Below are positions 6,978-14,714 of a stretch of DNA of 38,454 nucleotides, one piece after another. A program made the position numbers and the translations under genes. The stretch is taken from contig JAAYZK010000078.1 of NCBI GenBank assembly GCA_012514895.1, forward strand, positions 1-38,454, written 5' to 3'. Position 1 is the first letter of the stretch. Every line of letters starts with the position of its first letter. The notes under the pieces are model-generated. The model made no database searches. It was given only the letters and a program-made list of their open reading frames with translations, and was not told the origin of the DNA. The stretch comes from Planctomycetota bacterium. GTDB lineage: Bacteria > Planctomycetota > Phycisphaerae > SM23-33 > FEN-1343.

Positions 6978-8813
6978 ATGGACGGCGAACGGTTTAACAG
7001 CGCGCTGCTCGCTCTGCTGGGCCGCACGGACGGGACCGCAGCGCAGCGAGCCTTGATCCAGGTGCTGCAGGCGGCCCGGGGGCCCGCGCAGCTCGACGCC
7101 ATGCGCCGCCTCCTGGCCCGCAACAACGGCTTGGCCACCGCCGCCGTCGGCCGATGCCTCACCCGCCTGGATGCTCCCGCCCAAGCGGCCCTGCTCGACG
7201 ATCCGGCCCTGCTGGAGCCGGTGGCGCGGTCGGCGCTCCACGACGACGACGAGGCGATCCGCCTGGCGTCGATCGCCATGATCGTCCAGGCCCGCCGCCC
7301 CAGCACCGCCTACCTGCTGGTGGGGGCCCTGGGCGACCGCTCCGAGGCGGTCCGCCGCGGCGCCGGCGAGGCCCTGCTGGGCCTGCTGCGCGCCTTCGGC
7401 GAGGATCCTGCCGTCATGGAAGCCCACCTGGTGCCGGCGCTGACGGCCGGCCTGCGGAACCTGGCGGCCCACCGCTGTGAGGCGATGCTGGCCGCGGCCG
7501 TGCTGCTGGGGCGGCGGTGCGGACGCGACGTGATCGACCGGATCGACAGCCCCGCCAACAAGCTCACCGGCCCGCTGGCGGCCCTCCTGCGCGAAATGCC
7601 CGCGCCCCAGTGCGCCGACTTCGTGATCCGCACGCTGCCCTGGCAGCACGCCGGCAGCGTCGCCCGCGCCTACGTCGCCTCGGCGCCCTGGCCGACCCTT
7701 GCGGCGCTGGGGGCGGCCGACCACTGGCGGCTGCTGGCGCCGGTGCGGGCGGCGATGGCCGAGATCCGCCACGTCCGCTGCGCCGCCGACGACCCGGCGG
7801 GCCTAGCCGATCTGAGCGACGCCGAACAGGCGGCGGCGCTGCGGTTCGTCCTGGCCTGCGGGATCGCCCCGCAGGTCCGCCGGACGCTCCTGGGCGAGGC
7901 GCTGGGGGCCGGGCCCTCGGCGGCCCTGGTTGCCGCCGGCGCCATCGTATCCGAGGCCGGCGAGGAGGCCGACGGGGTGCTCATGGCCCTGCAGAGCCCC
8001 CATCCGGACGTCCAGGCGGTTGCCGCCGCCCGCCTGCTGGCCTGCCGGACCGACGCGCACGTCACCGAGCACCTGCTGAAGGTCCTGCCGGCCCTGTCGG
8101 CGCCGGTCGCGGCGGTGGTGGGGCAGTACCTGGCGGTCCGCAGCTTCAACCGGTACTGGTCGAGCTACGCGCGGCTGGACCACGAGATCCGCCAGACCGC
8201 CGGGCGGGCGCTGCTCAAACTCGACGCGGGCGTCGCCGACCTGCTCGCCGCACGCCTGCTGGGGCGGGACGTGAACGTGCAGATGCAGGCGCTGCAGATG
8301 ATCCGCCAGCTCCGGATGGCCGCGCGGTACGCCCCGCACCTGGCGCGCCTGGCCCGCCAGGGCGACGGGCGCGTGCGGTCGGCCTCGGCGGCGGCCCTGG
8401 GCGGCGCCGAGGGCGCCGACGTGCGGCGGACGCTGGCGCGGTGCCTGGACGACGGCGATATGCGCGTCCAGGCCAACGCCGTCGAGGCCATGGCCCGCCT
8501 GGGCGGCGACCCCTCGGCGGTGCTGGACAAGCTCGACAGCCCCAACAACCGGGTGCGGGCCAACACGATCAAGTGGCTCCTGGAGGCCGCCCATCCCCAG
8601 GGACCCATGGCGCTGGCGGCCATGCTCGCCGACAGCCGTCCCGCCCACCGCATCAGCGCCCTGTGGGTGGTCCAGACGCTGGCCTACCAGCCGGCCGTGG
8701 GGCTGCTGCGACGGCTGGCGCTGTCCGACGGGGACACCAAGGTCCGCTCCCGCATGGCCACGGTGCTGCGGGACCTGGCGCCGGCGGGGGCGGTGGAGGT
8801 GACGCGGGGATGA
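6978..8813 (+). CDS. HEAT repeat domain protein
   Basis: A 611-residue protein made almost wholly of HEAT / PBS-lyase-type helical repeats. Typical units are DDEAIRLASIAMIVQARR, GDGRVRSASAAALGGAEGAD, GDMRVQANAVEAMARLGG, SPNNRVRANTIKWLLEAA and GDTKVRSRMATVLRDLA. The repeats with the D-x-x-V/I-R-x-x-A-A-x-A-L pattern are most regular after residue about 420. It has no signal peptide or membrane helix. HEAT proteins bind other proteins; the genuine phycobilin lyases are unlikely in this context. The ATG at 6978 has no strong ribosome site. The gene ends in an ATGA overlap with a small membrane-protein gene, which suggests that the HEAT protein may be recruited to the membrane by it. The partner is unknown. 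Confidence 0.83.
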   Translation: MDGERFNSALLALLGRTDGTAAQRALIQVLQAARGPAQLDAMRRLLARNNGLATAAVGRCLTRLDAPAQAALLDDPALLEPVARSALHDDDEAIRLASIAMIVQARRPSTAYLLVGALGDRSEAVRRGAGEALLGLLRAFGEDPAVMEAHLVPALTAGLRNLAAHRCEAMLAAAVLLGRRCGRDVIDRIDSPANKLTGPLAALLREMPAPQCADFVIRTLPWQHAGSVARAYVASAPWPTLAALGAADHWRLLAPVRAAMAEIRHVRCAADDPAGLADLSDAEQAAALRFVLACGIAPQVRRTLLGEALGAGPSAALVAAGAIVSEAGEEADGVLMALQSPHPDVQAVAAARLLACRTDAHVTEHLLKVLPALSAPVAAVVGQYLAVRSFNRYWSSYARLDHEIRQTAGRALLKLDAGVADLLAARLLGRDVNVQMQALQMIRQLRMAARYAPHLARLARQGDGRVRSASAAALGGAEGADVRRTLARCLDDGDMRVQANAVEAMARLGGDPSAVLDKLDSPNNRVRANTIKWLLEAAHPQGPMALAAMLADSRPAHRISALWVVQTLAYQPAVGLLRRLALSDGDTKVRSRMATVLRDLAPAGAVEVTRG

Positions 8814-9229
8814 GGCTGCTGGCCAACATCATGACCGAGGACAACCCGTGGATGGAGACCTTCGCCAGGGGCATGCGCAACTGGTCGCCGGTCTCGCCGG
8901 TGCCGGCGTTGATCATCTTCGGCCTGGTGGCGGCGATCGTGATCGTCTGCCTCGTGTGGTGCTCGATCCGCCGGCAGCGCCGCGCGCCGGGCCCCCGCAT
9001 CCTGCTGGGGCGGGCGGGGCGGCTGCTGGGACTGTCGCCCGCCCAGCGCCGCTGCCTGATGCGCCTGGGGCGCCAGGCCGAACTCGAGCCGGCCGCGGCG
9101 CTGGTCAGCCCCCGGATGATGATGGAACTGGTCGGCCGCGCCGAGGCCCGCCGGGGCAAGCTCGGCGCCGACGACGCGCGGCAGGTGGCAGGCATCCTCG
9201 ACATCGTCACGGCGGCGTGCGACGGGTAG
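8810..9229 (+). CDS. Small membrane protein coupled to the HEAT protein
   Basis: A 139-residue protein starting MRLLANIMTEDN at an ATG that overlaps the stop of the HEAT gene (ATGA). One strong transmembrane helix lies at about 30-52 (VPALIIFGLVAAIVIVCLVWC), followed by a basic stretch (IRRQRRAPG) expected on the cytoplasmic side. The cytoplasmic remainder is helical (LLGLSPAQRRCLMRLGRQAELEPAAALVSPRMMMEL). The order of one helix plus a short helical domain resembles small anchors near PilZ or TPR modules in related bacteria, but no domain is recognisable. Membrane localisation is well supported; function is unknown. Confidence 0.72.
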   Translation: MRLLANIMTEDNPWMETFARGMRNWSPVSPVPALIIFGLVAAIVIVCLVWCSIRRQRRAPGPRILLGRAGRLLGLSPAQRRCLMRLGRQAELEPAAALVSPRMMMELVGRAEARRGKLGADDARQVAGILDIVTAACDG

Positions 9230-9264
9230 GCCGTCCGGGGTCCGGCAACTCACCCTCCAAGCAA

Positions 9265-9296
9265 ACGGCCCCGACGCGTTGCCGCGCCGGGGCCGT
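9265..9296. terminator. GC-rich hairpin between convergent genes
   Basis: CGGCCCCG (9266-9273) pairs with CGGGGCCG (9288-9295), extended by one A-T pair. It lies between the convergent ends of the small membrane protein (9229) and the coiled-coil gene (9321). On the minus strand it is followed by TTTGCTT. The U-tract is poor, so termination may be partial or assisted by Rho. Confidence 0.5.
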
Positions 9297-9320
9297 GGGG
9301 GTCGTCGGAGGAAGTTTCGC

Positions 9321-10715
9321 TTACGGTTCGAGCACCTCGGGGCTGTACCCGATGAACGACATGAACTGCCGCTCGTTCAGGATCGGCTTGTTGAACCGCA
9401 TGGCGATGTCCTGGGTGCGTTCGTAGGCGTCGGCCTGCTGCTGGTTCTGCTGCCACAGCGTCATCTGGGTCGCCGGGGCGTCCGGCGCCGGGCGGGAGGC
9501 GCGGCGGGGAGCCTGGCCCATGACGACGTAGTCGGTCTGGACGCTGATCTCGTCGACGATCGAGCCGCCGAAGCGGGCGATCATGTTGCGGACGGCGTCG
9601 AGGCTGTCGTCGTCAGGCTGGCCGTCGTTGTTGAGGTCGAAGTAGCCGACGATGTAGAACTTCGGCTGCGTGACCGTGCTGAAGGCGATGTTGGCGATCA
9701 GGTCGCCCTCGACGATCGGCTCGCCGGGCGCCTGGCGGACGATGTGGCACTCGGCGATGCTGTCGCGGACGTTCTTGACGATGATCCGGCCCTTGCTCTG
9801 GCCCTCGGCGCTGACGCCGGTCTGCTTGGCATAGACGCTGAAGGGCAGGCCCACGCGGATGTTGTTCCTGCGGCCGAGGCTGATGTAGACCAGGTCGTGC
9901 TCGGGCAGCACCTGGAGGATCTGCCCGTCGGCCTTCAGCTCGGCCTCCGGGCCGCGCTTCTCGCCGGCGACGATGCCTTCCAGTTCGGCCACCCGGGTCG
10001 TCAGGTCGCGGACGGTCTTCTCGAGGCCGCGGATCTCCGTCTCGCGGGTCGACAGGGTGCCCTGGAGGTCGCGGACGCGGCCTTCCCAGTCGCTGTTGGC
10101 GGCGGCGACGCGCTGGTCGTAGCTGCCCGAGAGCGTCTCGAGTTTGGTCTGCAGGGCGGCCAGTTCGGTCTTGGCCTCATCGAGCTGCCCGGTCAGGATC
10201 CTCCCGGCGTCGGCGGCGTCCCGGCGGGCCTTCTCCAGGTCGGCGGCGAGGGTGGCGTTCTGGGCCGCCAGCGATGCCTCGTGCTCCTTGGCCGCCATGT
10301 ACTTGGCGCCGACGCGATCGAGGATGTTCAGCACGCCCTGGATGGTCGTCTCCTCGGGGTGGGCCGCGTCGAACGCCTGCTGGGCCGCCTCGATCTGGGC
10401 CAGGGCCTCTTCGACCTTCATCCCCTGGCCGGCGGACGGCCCGGCCAGGCCGACGATGAAGCTCTGGATGTCCGCCTGCATCTGCCCGACCGCCGAGCGA
10501 CGGCCGGCGCGGGCCTTCGTGGCGGCCATCGACTCGTTGTTGCGCTCCGAGGGGCTGGCCAGACCCACGAGCGTCTCCTCGGACTTGGCCAGTTCCTTGA
10601 CCTTGGTCTGCCAGCCGTTATAGAACAGGCCGGCCAGGGCGGCCGAGACGAAGAACAGGAAGACGAACAGGATGGTCAGGTACGGCGGGCCGCTGCGCTG
10701 GACCACACGTGCCAT
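9321..10715 (-). CDS. Membrane-anchored coiled-coil protein with a C-terminal globular domain
   Basis: A 464-residue protein starting MARVVQRSG with AAAGGAG before the ATG. A transmembrane helix or signal anchor lies at about 13-33 (LTILFVFLFFVSAALAGLFY). An alpha-helical region follows, then a long coiled coil at about 135-250 (heptad-rich, with LETLSGSYDQRVAAAN and LEKTVRDLTTRVAELE). Beyond it a beta-rich part (about 255-345, VLPEHDLVYISLGRRNNIRVG) precedes a C-terminal region of alternating strands and helices, with YFDLNNDGQPDDDSLD and FGGSIVDEISVQTDYVVMG, then NERQFMSFIGY. The latter faintly recalls the BRCT fold, and DLNNDGQPDDD looks like a calcium-binding loop. It has its own promoter and is transcribed away from polA. 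No known family can be named with confidence; a cell-envelope structural role is a guess. Confidence 0.75.
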   Translation of the reverse strand: MARVVQRSGPPYLTILFVFLFFVSAALAGLFYNGWQTKVKELAKSEETLVGLASPSERNNESMAATKARAGRRSAVGQMQADIQSFIVGLAGPSAGQGMKVEEALAQIEAAQQAFDAAHPEETTIQGVLNILDRVGAKYMAAKEHEASLAAQNATLAADLEKARRDAADAGRILTGQLDEAKTELAALQTKLETLSGSYDQRVAAANSDWEGRVRDLQGTLSTRETEIRGLEKTVRDLTTRVAELEGIVAGEKRGPEAELKADGQILQVLPEHDLVYISLGRRNNIRVGLPFSVYAKQTGVSAEGQSKGRIIVKNVRDSIAECHIVRQAPGEPIVEGDLIANIAFSTVTQPKFYIVGYFDLNNDGQPDDDSLDAVRNMIARFGGSIVDEISVQTDYVVMGQAPRRASRPAPDAPATQMTLWQQNQQQADAYERTQDIAMRFNKPILNERQFMSFIGYSPEVLEP

Positions 10716-10890
10716 GCGACAACTCCTTTACTGGCTAGAGTTCGACGGTCGCGACCGGTGAGCGAGGCTTGGGGTGGCGGGAGGTAAACACAAGCGACAT
10801 CGCAACATCCGCCAAAGCTCCCACGGTCTGTCTGCCCCGGCGCCCCAGCGGGACGGACCCAATGCATCTTCGACGCCGGAACGCAGACCA

Positions 10891-10919
10891 AGTATCTTTC
10901 CAGGCCCCCCGCGAGTCAA
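10891..10919 (-). promoter_or_regulatory. Candidate promoter of the coiled-coil gene
   Basis: Minus-strand TTGACT (10919-10914), exactly 17 bases, GATACT (10896-10891). Matches of 5/6 and 4/6 make it one of the better promoter candidates of the window. The message would have a leader of about 170 bases before the ATG at 10715. The same divergent region must also serve polA, whose own signals (TTGACC at 10953, GATAGC at 10974) are spaced only 15 bases apart. Confidence 0.5.
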
Positions 10920-10993
10920 CAAGTTTTTTGGCCCCGATGGCTTGGGCATCCGTTGACCGGCCGCCGCCGTCGCGATAGCCTCTCGGGGAAACC

Positions 10994-13726
10994 ATGGCCC
11001 AGACCCTCTACATCATCGACGGGCACAGCCAGATCTTCCGGGCATACTACGCGCCCTTCCGCGATCTGACCAGCCCCGCCGGCGAGCCCACCCGGGCCAC
11101 GTTCGTCTTCACCACCATGCTGCTGAACCTCATCGAGCAGCGCCGGCCCGACTACCTGGTCATGGCCATGGACTCGCCCCGCCAGTCGCTGTGGCGGTCG
11201 GAGGTCTACCCCCAGTACAAGGCCCACCGCGACGAGGCCCCCGAGGACCTGATCGTCCAGGTCGGGCGCATCGAGCAGATCGTCCGGGCCATGGGCATCC
11301 CCCTCTGGCGGGGCGGGGGGCAGGAGGCCGACGACTACCTCGCCTCGGCCGCCGCCCAGTGGGCCGGCGAGGACCTCGACGTCGTGCTCGTCAGCAGCGA
11401 CAAGGACCTCGAACAGGCACTCGGCGAGCACGTGGCGATCTACGACCCGGCCAGGGATGAGATCCTCGACCCGGCGGCCCTGGAACGGCTCAAAGGCTAC
11501 CGGCCGGACCAGGCCATCGAGATCCAGACCCTCACCGGCGACAGCACCGACAACATCCCCGGCGTCAAGGGCATCGGCCCCAAGACCGCCGCCAAGCTCA
11601 TCGCCGCCTACGGCACGGCCGCCGCGGTGGTGGCCCACGCCGACCAGCTCACGCCCAAGCAGCGCGAGAACGTGCTGGCCTTCGCCGACCGGATGGACCT
11701 GACGCGCCGGCTGGTGTCGCTGCGGACCGACGTGGAGCTGCCCGACCCGCTGGAACGCTGCCGCTGGTCCGGCGTGCCCGCCGCCGCCGTCGCGCCGATC
11801 TTCCGCGAACTGGGGTTCGCGCGGCTGACCGAGAAGTTCGAGCAGCACCCCGGCGGAGGCGAACCGCCGCCGGCGACGGCGACCTCGCCGGCCGCGCCCG
11901 GCGAGCCGACCACCGCCGCGGATTTCGGCCATCACCTGGTCGACAGCGCCGAGGCCCTCGACGCGATGCTGGCCGCCTTCGCCGCCTCGGGCGCCCGGCG
12001 CCTGGCGGTGGACACCGAAACCACCTCCACGCGGCCCATGTGGGCCGAGCTGGTGGGCATCTCGCTGGCGTGGAGCGGCCTCGAAGGCTACTACCTGCCG
12101 GTGCGCGGCCCCATGGGCGCCGTGACGCTCGACGTGGACCTCGTGCGGGCGAAGCTCGGCCCTCTCCTGGCCGATCCGGCCGTCGCGAAGGTGGGCCACA
12201 ATCTCAAATACGACGCCATCGTCCTGGGCCAGGCGGGCATGGAGCTGGAGGGCATCGCCTTCGACAGCTACCTGGGCGCCTACCTGCTGGACGCCTCGGC
12301 CGCCGGCAAGCTCGACAACGTCGCGATGCGCGAACTGAACCACCGGTGCATCCCCATCACCGACCTGATCGGCACCGGCGCCAAGGCGATCGGCATGGAC
12401 CAGGTCTACCCGGCCGACGTGGCGGTGTACGCGGCCGAGGATGCGTATATCTCCTACCGGCTGGCCGACACGCTCACGCGGCGGCTGGACGCCGAGGGGC
12501 TGGCCGACCTGCTGGAGCAGATCGAACTGCCCCTGCTGAGTGTCCTGGTCCGCATGGAGCGGGCCGGGATCCGCCTGGATCCGCAGGTGCTCAAGCGCCA
12601 GGAGATCGAGCTGGACAAGAAGGCCGACCAGCTCCGCTCGCACATCCTCGACCTGGCCGGCGAGCCGTTCAACCCCGACAGCCCCCGGCAACTGGCGGCG
12701 ATCCTTTTCGAAAAGCTGGGCCTGTCGGTCCTCCGCTCGACCAAGACCGGCCCGTCGACCGATGCGTGGGTCCTGGCCGAACTGGCGGCGATGGGCCACC
12801 CGCTGCCCCGGGCGGTGCTGGACTACCGGCAGTTGACCAAGCTGCTGAGCACCTACCTGCGGTCGCTGGTCGACTGCATCCACCCGCGCACCGGGCGGAT
12901 CCACGCCTCGTTCAACCAGGGCGGGACGATCACCGGGCGGCTCAGCAGCAGCGAGCCGAACCTCCAGAACATCCCCGTACGCACCGACGAGGGGCGGCGG
13001 ATCCGCAGCGCCTTCGTCCCCGGCCGCGACGGCGACGTGCTCCTCTCGGCCGACTACAGCCAGATCGAGCTGCGGGTGCTGGCGCACTTCTGCCGCGATG
13101 ACACGCTGGTGGCGGCGTTCGAGCAGGGGCAGGACATCCACCGCACCGTGGCCGCCGAGGTGTTCGGCGTGCCGGCCGCCGAGGTCACCGACGAGCAGCG
13201 GGCGCGGGCGAAGACCGTGAACTTCGGCATCGTCTACGGGCAGACCGCCCACGGGCTGGCCGCCACGCTGGGCATCGGCCGCGGGGAGGCGCAGGAGTTC
13301 ATCACGAAGTACAAACGCCGTTTTCCCGCGATCGATGCGTTCCTCCACGACTGCATCGAGCAGGCCAAGCGACAGGGGTATGTCCAGACGATCTGCAGGC
13401 GCCGCCGCCCGATTGCCGATATCAACAGCCGCAACAGCGGCCTGCGGCAGGCCGCCGAGCGGACGGCGATCAACTCGGTCGTCCAGGGCTCCGCCGCCGA
13501 CATGATCAAGCTGGCGATGGTGAATGTCGACCGCCGCATCCGTCGCGAGGGGCGGCCCAGCCGGATGCTTCTGCAGATCCACGACGAGCTGGTTTTCGAG
13601 ATGCCCGCCGGCGCCGTCGAGGCGGAGACGGCCATGATCGTGGAGGAGATGGAGTCGGCGATCGCCCTGACGGTTCCGGTGAAGGTGGATGTAGGCGTGG
13701 GGGCCAACTGGATGGAAGCGAAGTAG
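10994..13726 (+). CDS. polA: DNA polymerase I
   Basis: A 910-residue protein, the usual length for full PolA. Residues 1-290 are the 5'-3' exonuclease/flap nuclease (DGHSQIFRAYYA, YKAHRDEAPEDL, GDSTDNIPGVKGIGPKTA). Residues about 310-490 are the 3'-5' proofreading exonuclease. All its motifs are intact: exo I VDTETTS (Asp340, Glu342), exo II VGHNLKYDAIVL, exo III YAAEDAYISYRLA. Residues about 530-910 are the family A polymerase, with motif A ADYSQIELRVLA (Asp687), motif B RAKTVNFGIVYGQ and motif C QIHDELVFE (Asp864). It acts in Okazaki fragment maturation and excision repair in the cytoplasm. Many bacteria have lost the proofreading residues; here they are kept. A weak ribosome site (GGGGAAA) precedes the ATG. 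coaE follows after 73 bases. Confidence 0.98.
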   Translation: MAQTLYIIDGHSQIFRAYYAPFRDLTSPAGEPTRATFVFTTMLLNLIEQRRPDYLVMAMDSPRQSLWRSEVYPQYKAHRDEAPEDLIVQVGRIEQIVRAMGIPLWRGGGQEADDYLASAAAQWAGEDLDVVLVSSDKDLEQALGEHVAIYDPARDEILDPAALERLKGYRPDQAIEIQTLTGDSTDNIPGVKGIGPKTAAKLIAAYGTAAAVVAHADQLTPKQRENVLAFADRMDLTRRLVSLRTDVELPDPLERCRWSGVPAAAVAPIFRELGFARLTEKFEQHPGGGEPPPATATSPAAPGEPTTAADFGHHLVDSAEALDAMLAAFAASGARRLAVDTETTSTRPMWAELVGISLAWSGLEGYYLPVRGPMGAVTLDVDLVRAKLGPLLADPAVAKVGHNLKYDAIVLGQAGMELEGIAFDSYLGAYLLDASAAGKLDNVAMRELNHRCIPITDLIGTGAKAIGMDQVYPADVAVYAAEDAYISYRLADTLTRRLDAEGLADLLEQIELPLLSVLVRMERAGIRLDPQVLKRQEIELDKKADQLRSHILDLAGEPFNPDSPRQLAAILFEKLGLSVLRSTKTGPSTDAWVLAELAAMGHPLPRAVLDYRQLTKLLSTYLRSLVDCIHPRTGRIHASFNQGGTITGRLSSSEPNLQNIPVRTDEGRRIRSAFVPGRDGDVLLSADYSQIELRVLAHFCRDDTLVAAFEQGQDIHRTVAAEVFGVPAAEVTDEQRARAKTVNFGIVYGQTAHGLAATLGIGRGEAQEFITKYKRRFPAIDAFLHDCIEQAKRQGYVQTICRRRRPIADINSRNSGLRQAAERTAINSVVQGSAADMIKLAMVNVDRRIRREGRPSRMLLQIHDELVFEMPAGAVEAETAMIVEEMESAIALTVPVKVDVGVGANWMEAK

Positions 13727-13799
13727 TCGCACGGAAGGGCCTTGCAGTTCTTTCCGCATCGGTCCGCCAAGAGCCGCACCTGGACGAACCTTGAGGCGT

Positions 13800-14417
13800 A
13801 TGAACACCCGGAGACACCCCCAGCCTGTGGTCGGCCTTGTCGGCGGCATCGGCAGCGGCAAGAGCCTGGTCGCTTCCATGCTGGCCGAGATGGGCGGACG
13901 CATCATCGACGCCGACGCCGTCGGCCACGCAGTGCTGAAACGTCCGGAGATCATCGCGGCATTGACCGAGCGTTTCGGGCCCGGCATCCTGGATGCCGCC
14001 GGACAAGTCGATCGGCGACGTATGGCGGGAGTGGTCTTCGAGGATCCCCAGGCCCTGGCGGCGTTGAACGCTGTTGTGCATCCTCCGATGAAACAGGAAT
14101 TTACGGCGCGGATCGCCGCCTGGCGCGCCGAGGCGGGGTTTGACGGGCTGATCATCCTGGATGCGGCGGTGCTGCTGGACACCGACTGGCATGAGCTCTG
14201 CGACGTGGTTGTTTTCGTGGATGCCCCGGCCGAGCAGCGCCTGGCGCGGGTGGCGGGGTCGCGGGGCTGGTCGGCGGCGGAGCTGGCGCGGCGAGAAAAA
14301 AATCAGAAATCTCTGGACTTTAAGCGCTCCCGGGCTCATCATGTAGTGCGTAACAACTCCAGCGAGTCTCGCCTGCGTCAGCAGGTACGCCTGCTTTACC
14401 AAAGCCTCGTCGCATAG
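13800..14417 (+). CDS. coaE: Dephospho-CoA kinase
   Basis: A 205-residue protein, close to the family's usual length of about 200. The P-loop GLVGGIGSGKS at 15-25 binds ATP. The IIDADAVGH motif binds the dephospho-CoA side, and VVHP and the DAAVLLDTDWHELCD segment match the CoaE core. The C-terminal NQKSLDFKRSRAHHVVRNN corresponds to the conserved lid/helix with the NxG/NN ending. It phosphorylates dephospho-CoA at the 3' hydroxyl, the last step of CoA synthesis, in the cytoplasm. The ATG at 13800 is preferred to a TTG nine bases upstream; both are in frame and neither has a strong ribosome site (TTGAGG precedes the ATG). It is co-directional with polA and rho. The last 40 codons are somewhat less GC-rich than the rest. 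Confidence 0.93.
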   Translation: MNTRRHPQPVVGLVGGIGSGKSLVASMLAEMGGRIIDADAVGHAVLKRPEIIAALTERFGPGILDAAGQVDRRRMAGVVFEDPQALAALNAVVHPPMKQEFTARIAAWRAEAGFDGLIILDAAVLLDTDWHELCDVVVFVDAPAEQRLARVAGSRGWSAAELARREKNQKSLDFKRSRAHHVVRNNSSESRLRQQVRLLYQSLVA

Positions 14418-14714
14418 GATGAAGCGTTTGCCCTGTCCGGCCGGCATGGGGTGAGGCGGGCCAGCCGCTTGGATTCCATGACGTGCCATCTGACCGCGCA
14501 TGACAAAGGAAGATGTCCGAGGTGGTCAGACAGTCCATTGGGTTCGGTTGCCGCGGGAGTGAGGACCGAGCGCCGAGGGGGACTGATCCGGTTCCAGAAC
14601 AGATCATGCTCACCGGCGGGCGTAGGTCCGCCCGGCACGGGAAGGACGGCCGTCGTCGACGGCCCCCGGCCGCGAGCAGGATGCAGTACGTATGTACGCG
14701 CAGAGTTGGAGGTC
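14418..14714 (+). promoter_or_regulatory. Long 5' leader/intergenic region of rho
   Basis: About 300 bases without a convincing gene. It contains a hairpin CGGGCG-TAGGTC-CGCCCG (about 14617-14634) and a second one, GGCCGTC-GTC-GACGGCC (about 14648-14664), just upstream of the rho ribosome site. Rho genes of other bacteria are autoregulated through long leaders, so this may be an attenuator. No promoter with good boxes was found. A short frame starting at 14513 after AAGGAAG is probably accidental. Confidence 0.4.

Noticed and set aside
10953-10979. Promoter for polA (TTGACC and GATAGC)
   Set aside because: The spacer is only 15 bases; too short for a confident call, though it may act weakly.
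10916-14182. A 1088-codon open frame on the minus strand opposite polA and coaE
   Set aside because: It is antisense to genes with complete catalytic motifs, has Arg/Gly/His/Gln-rich composition with no domain, and arises from the codon bias of a GC-rich genome.
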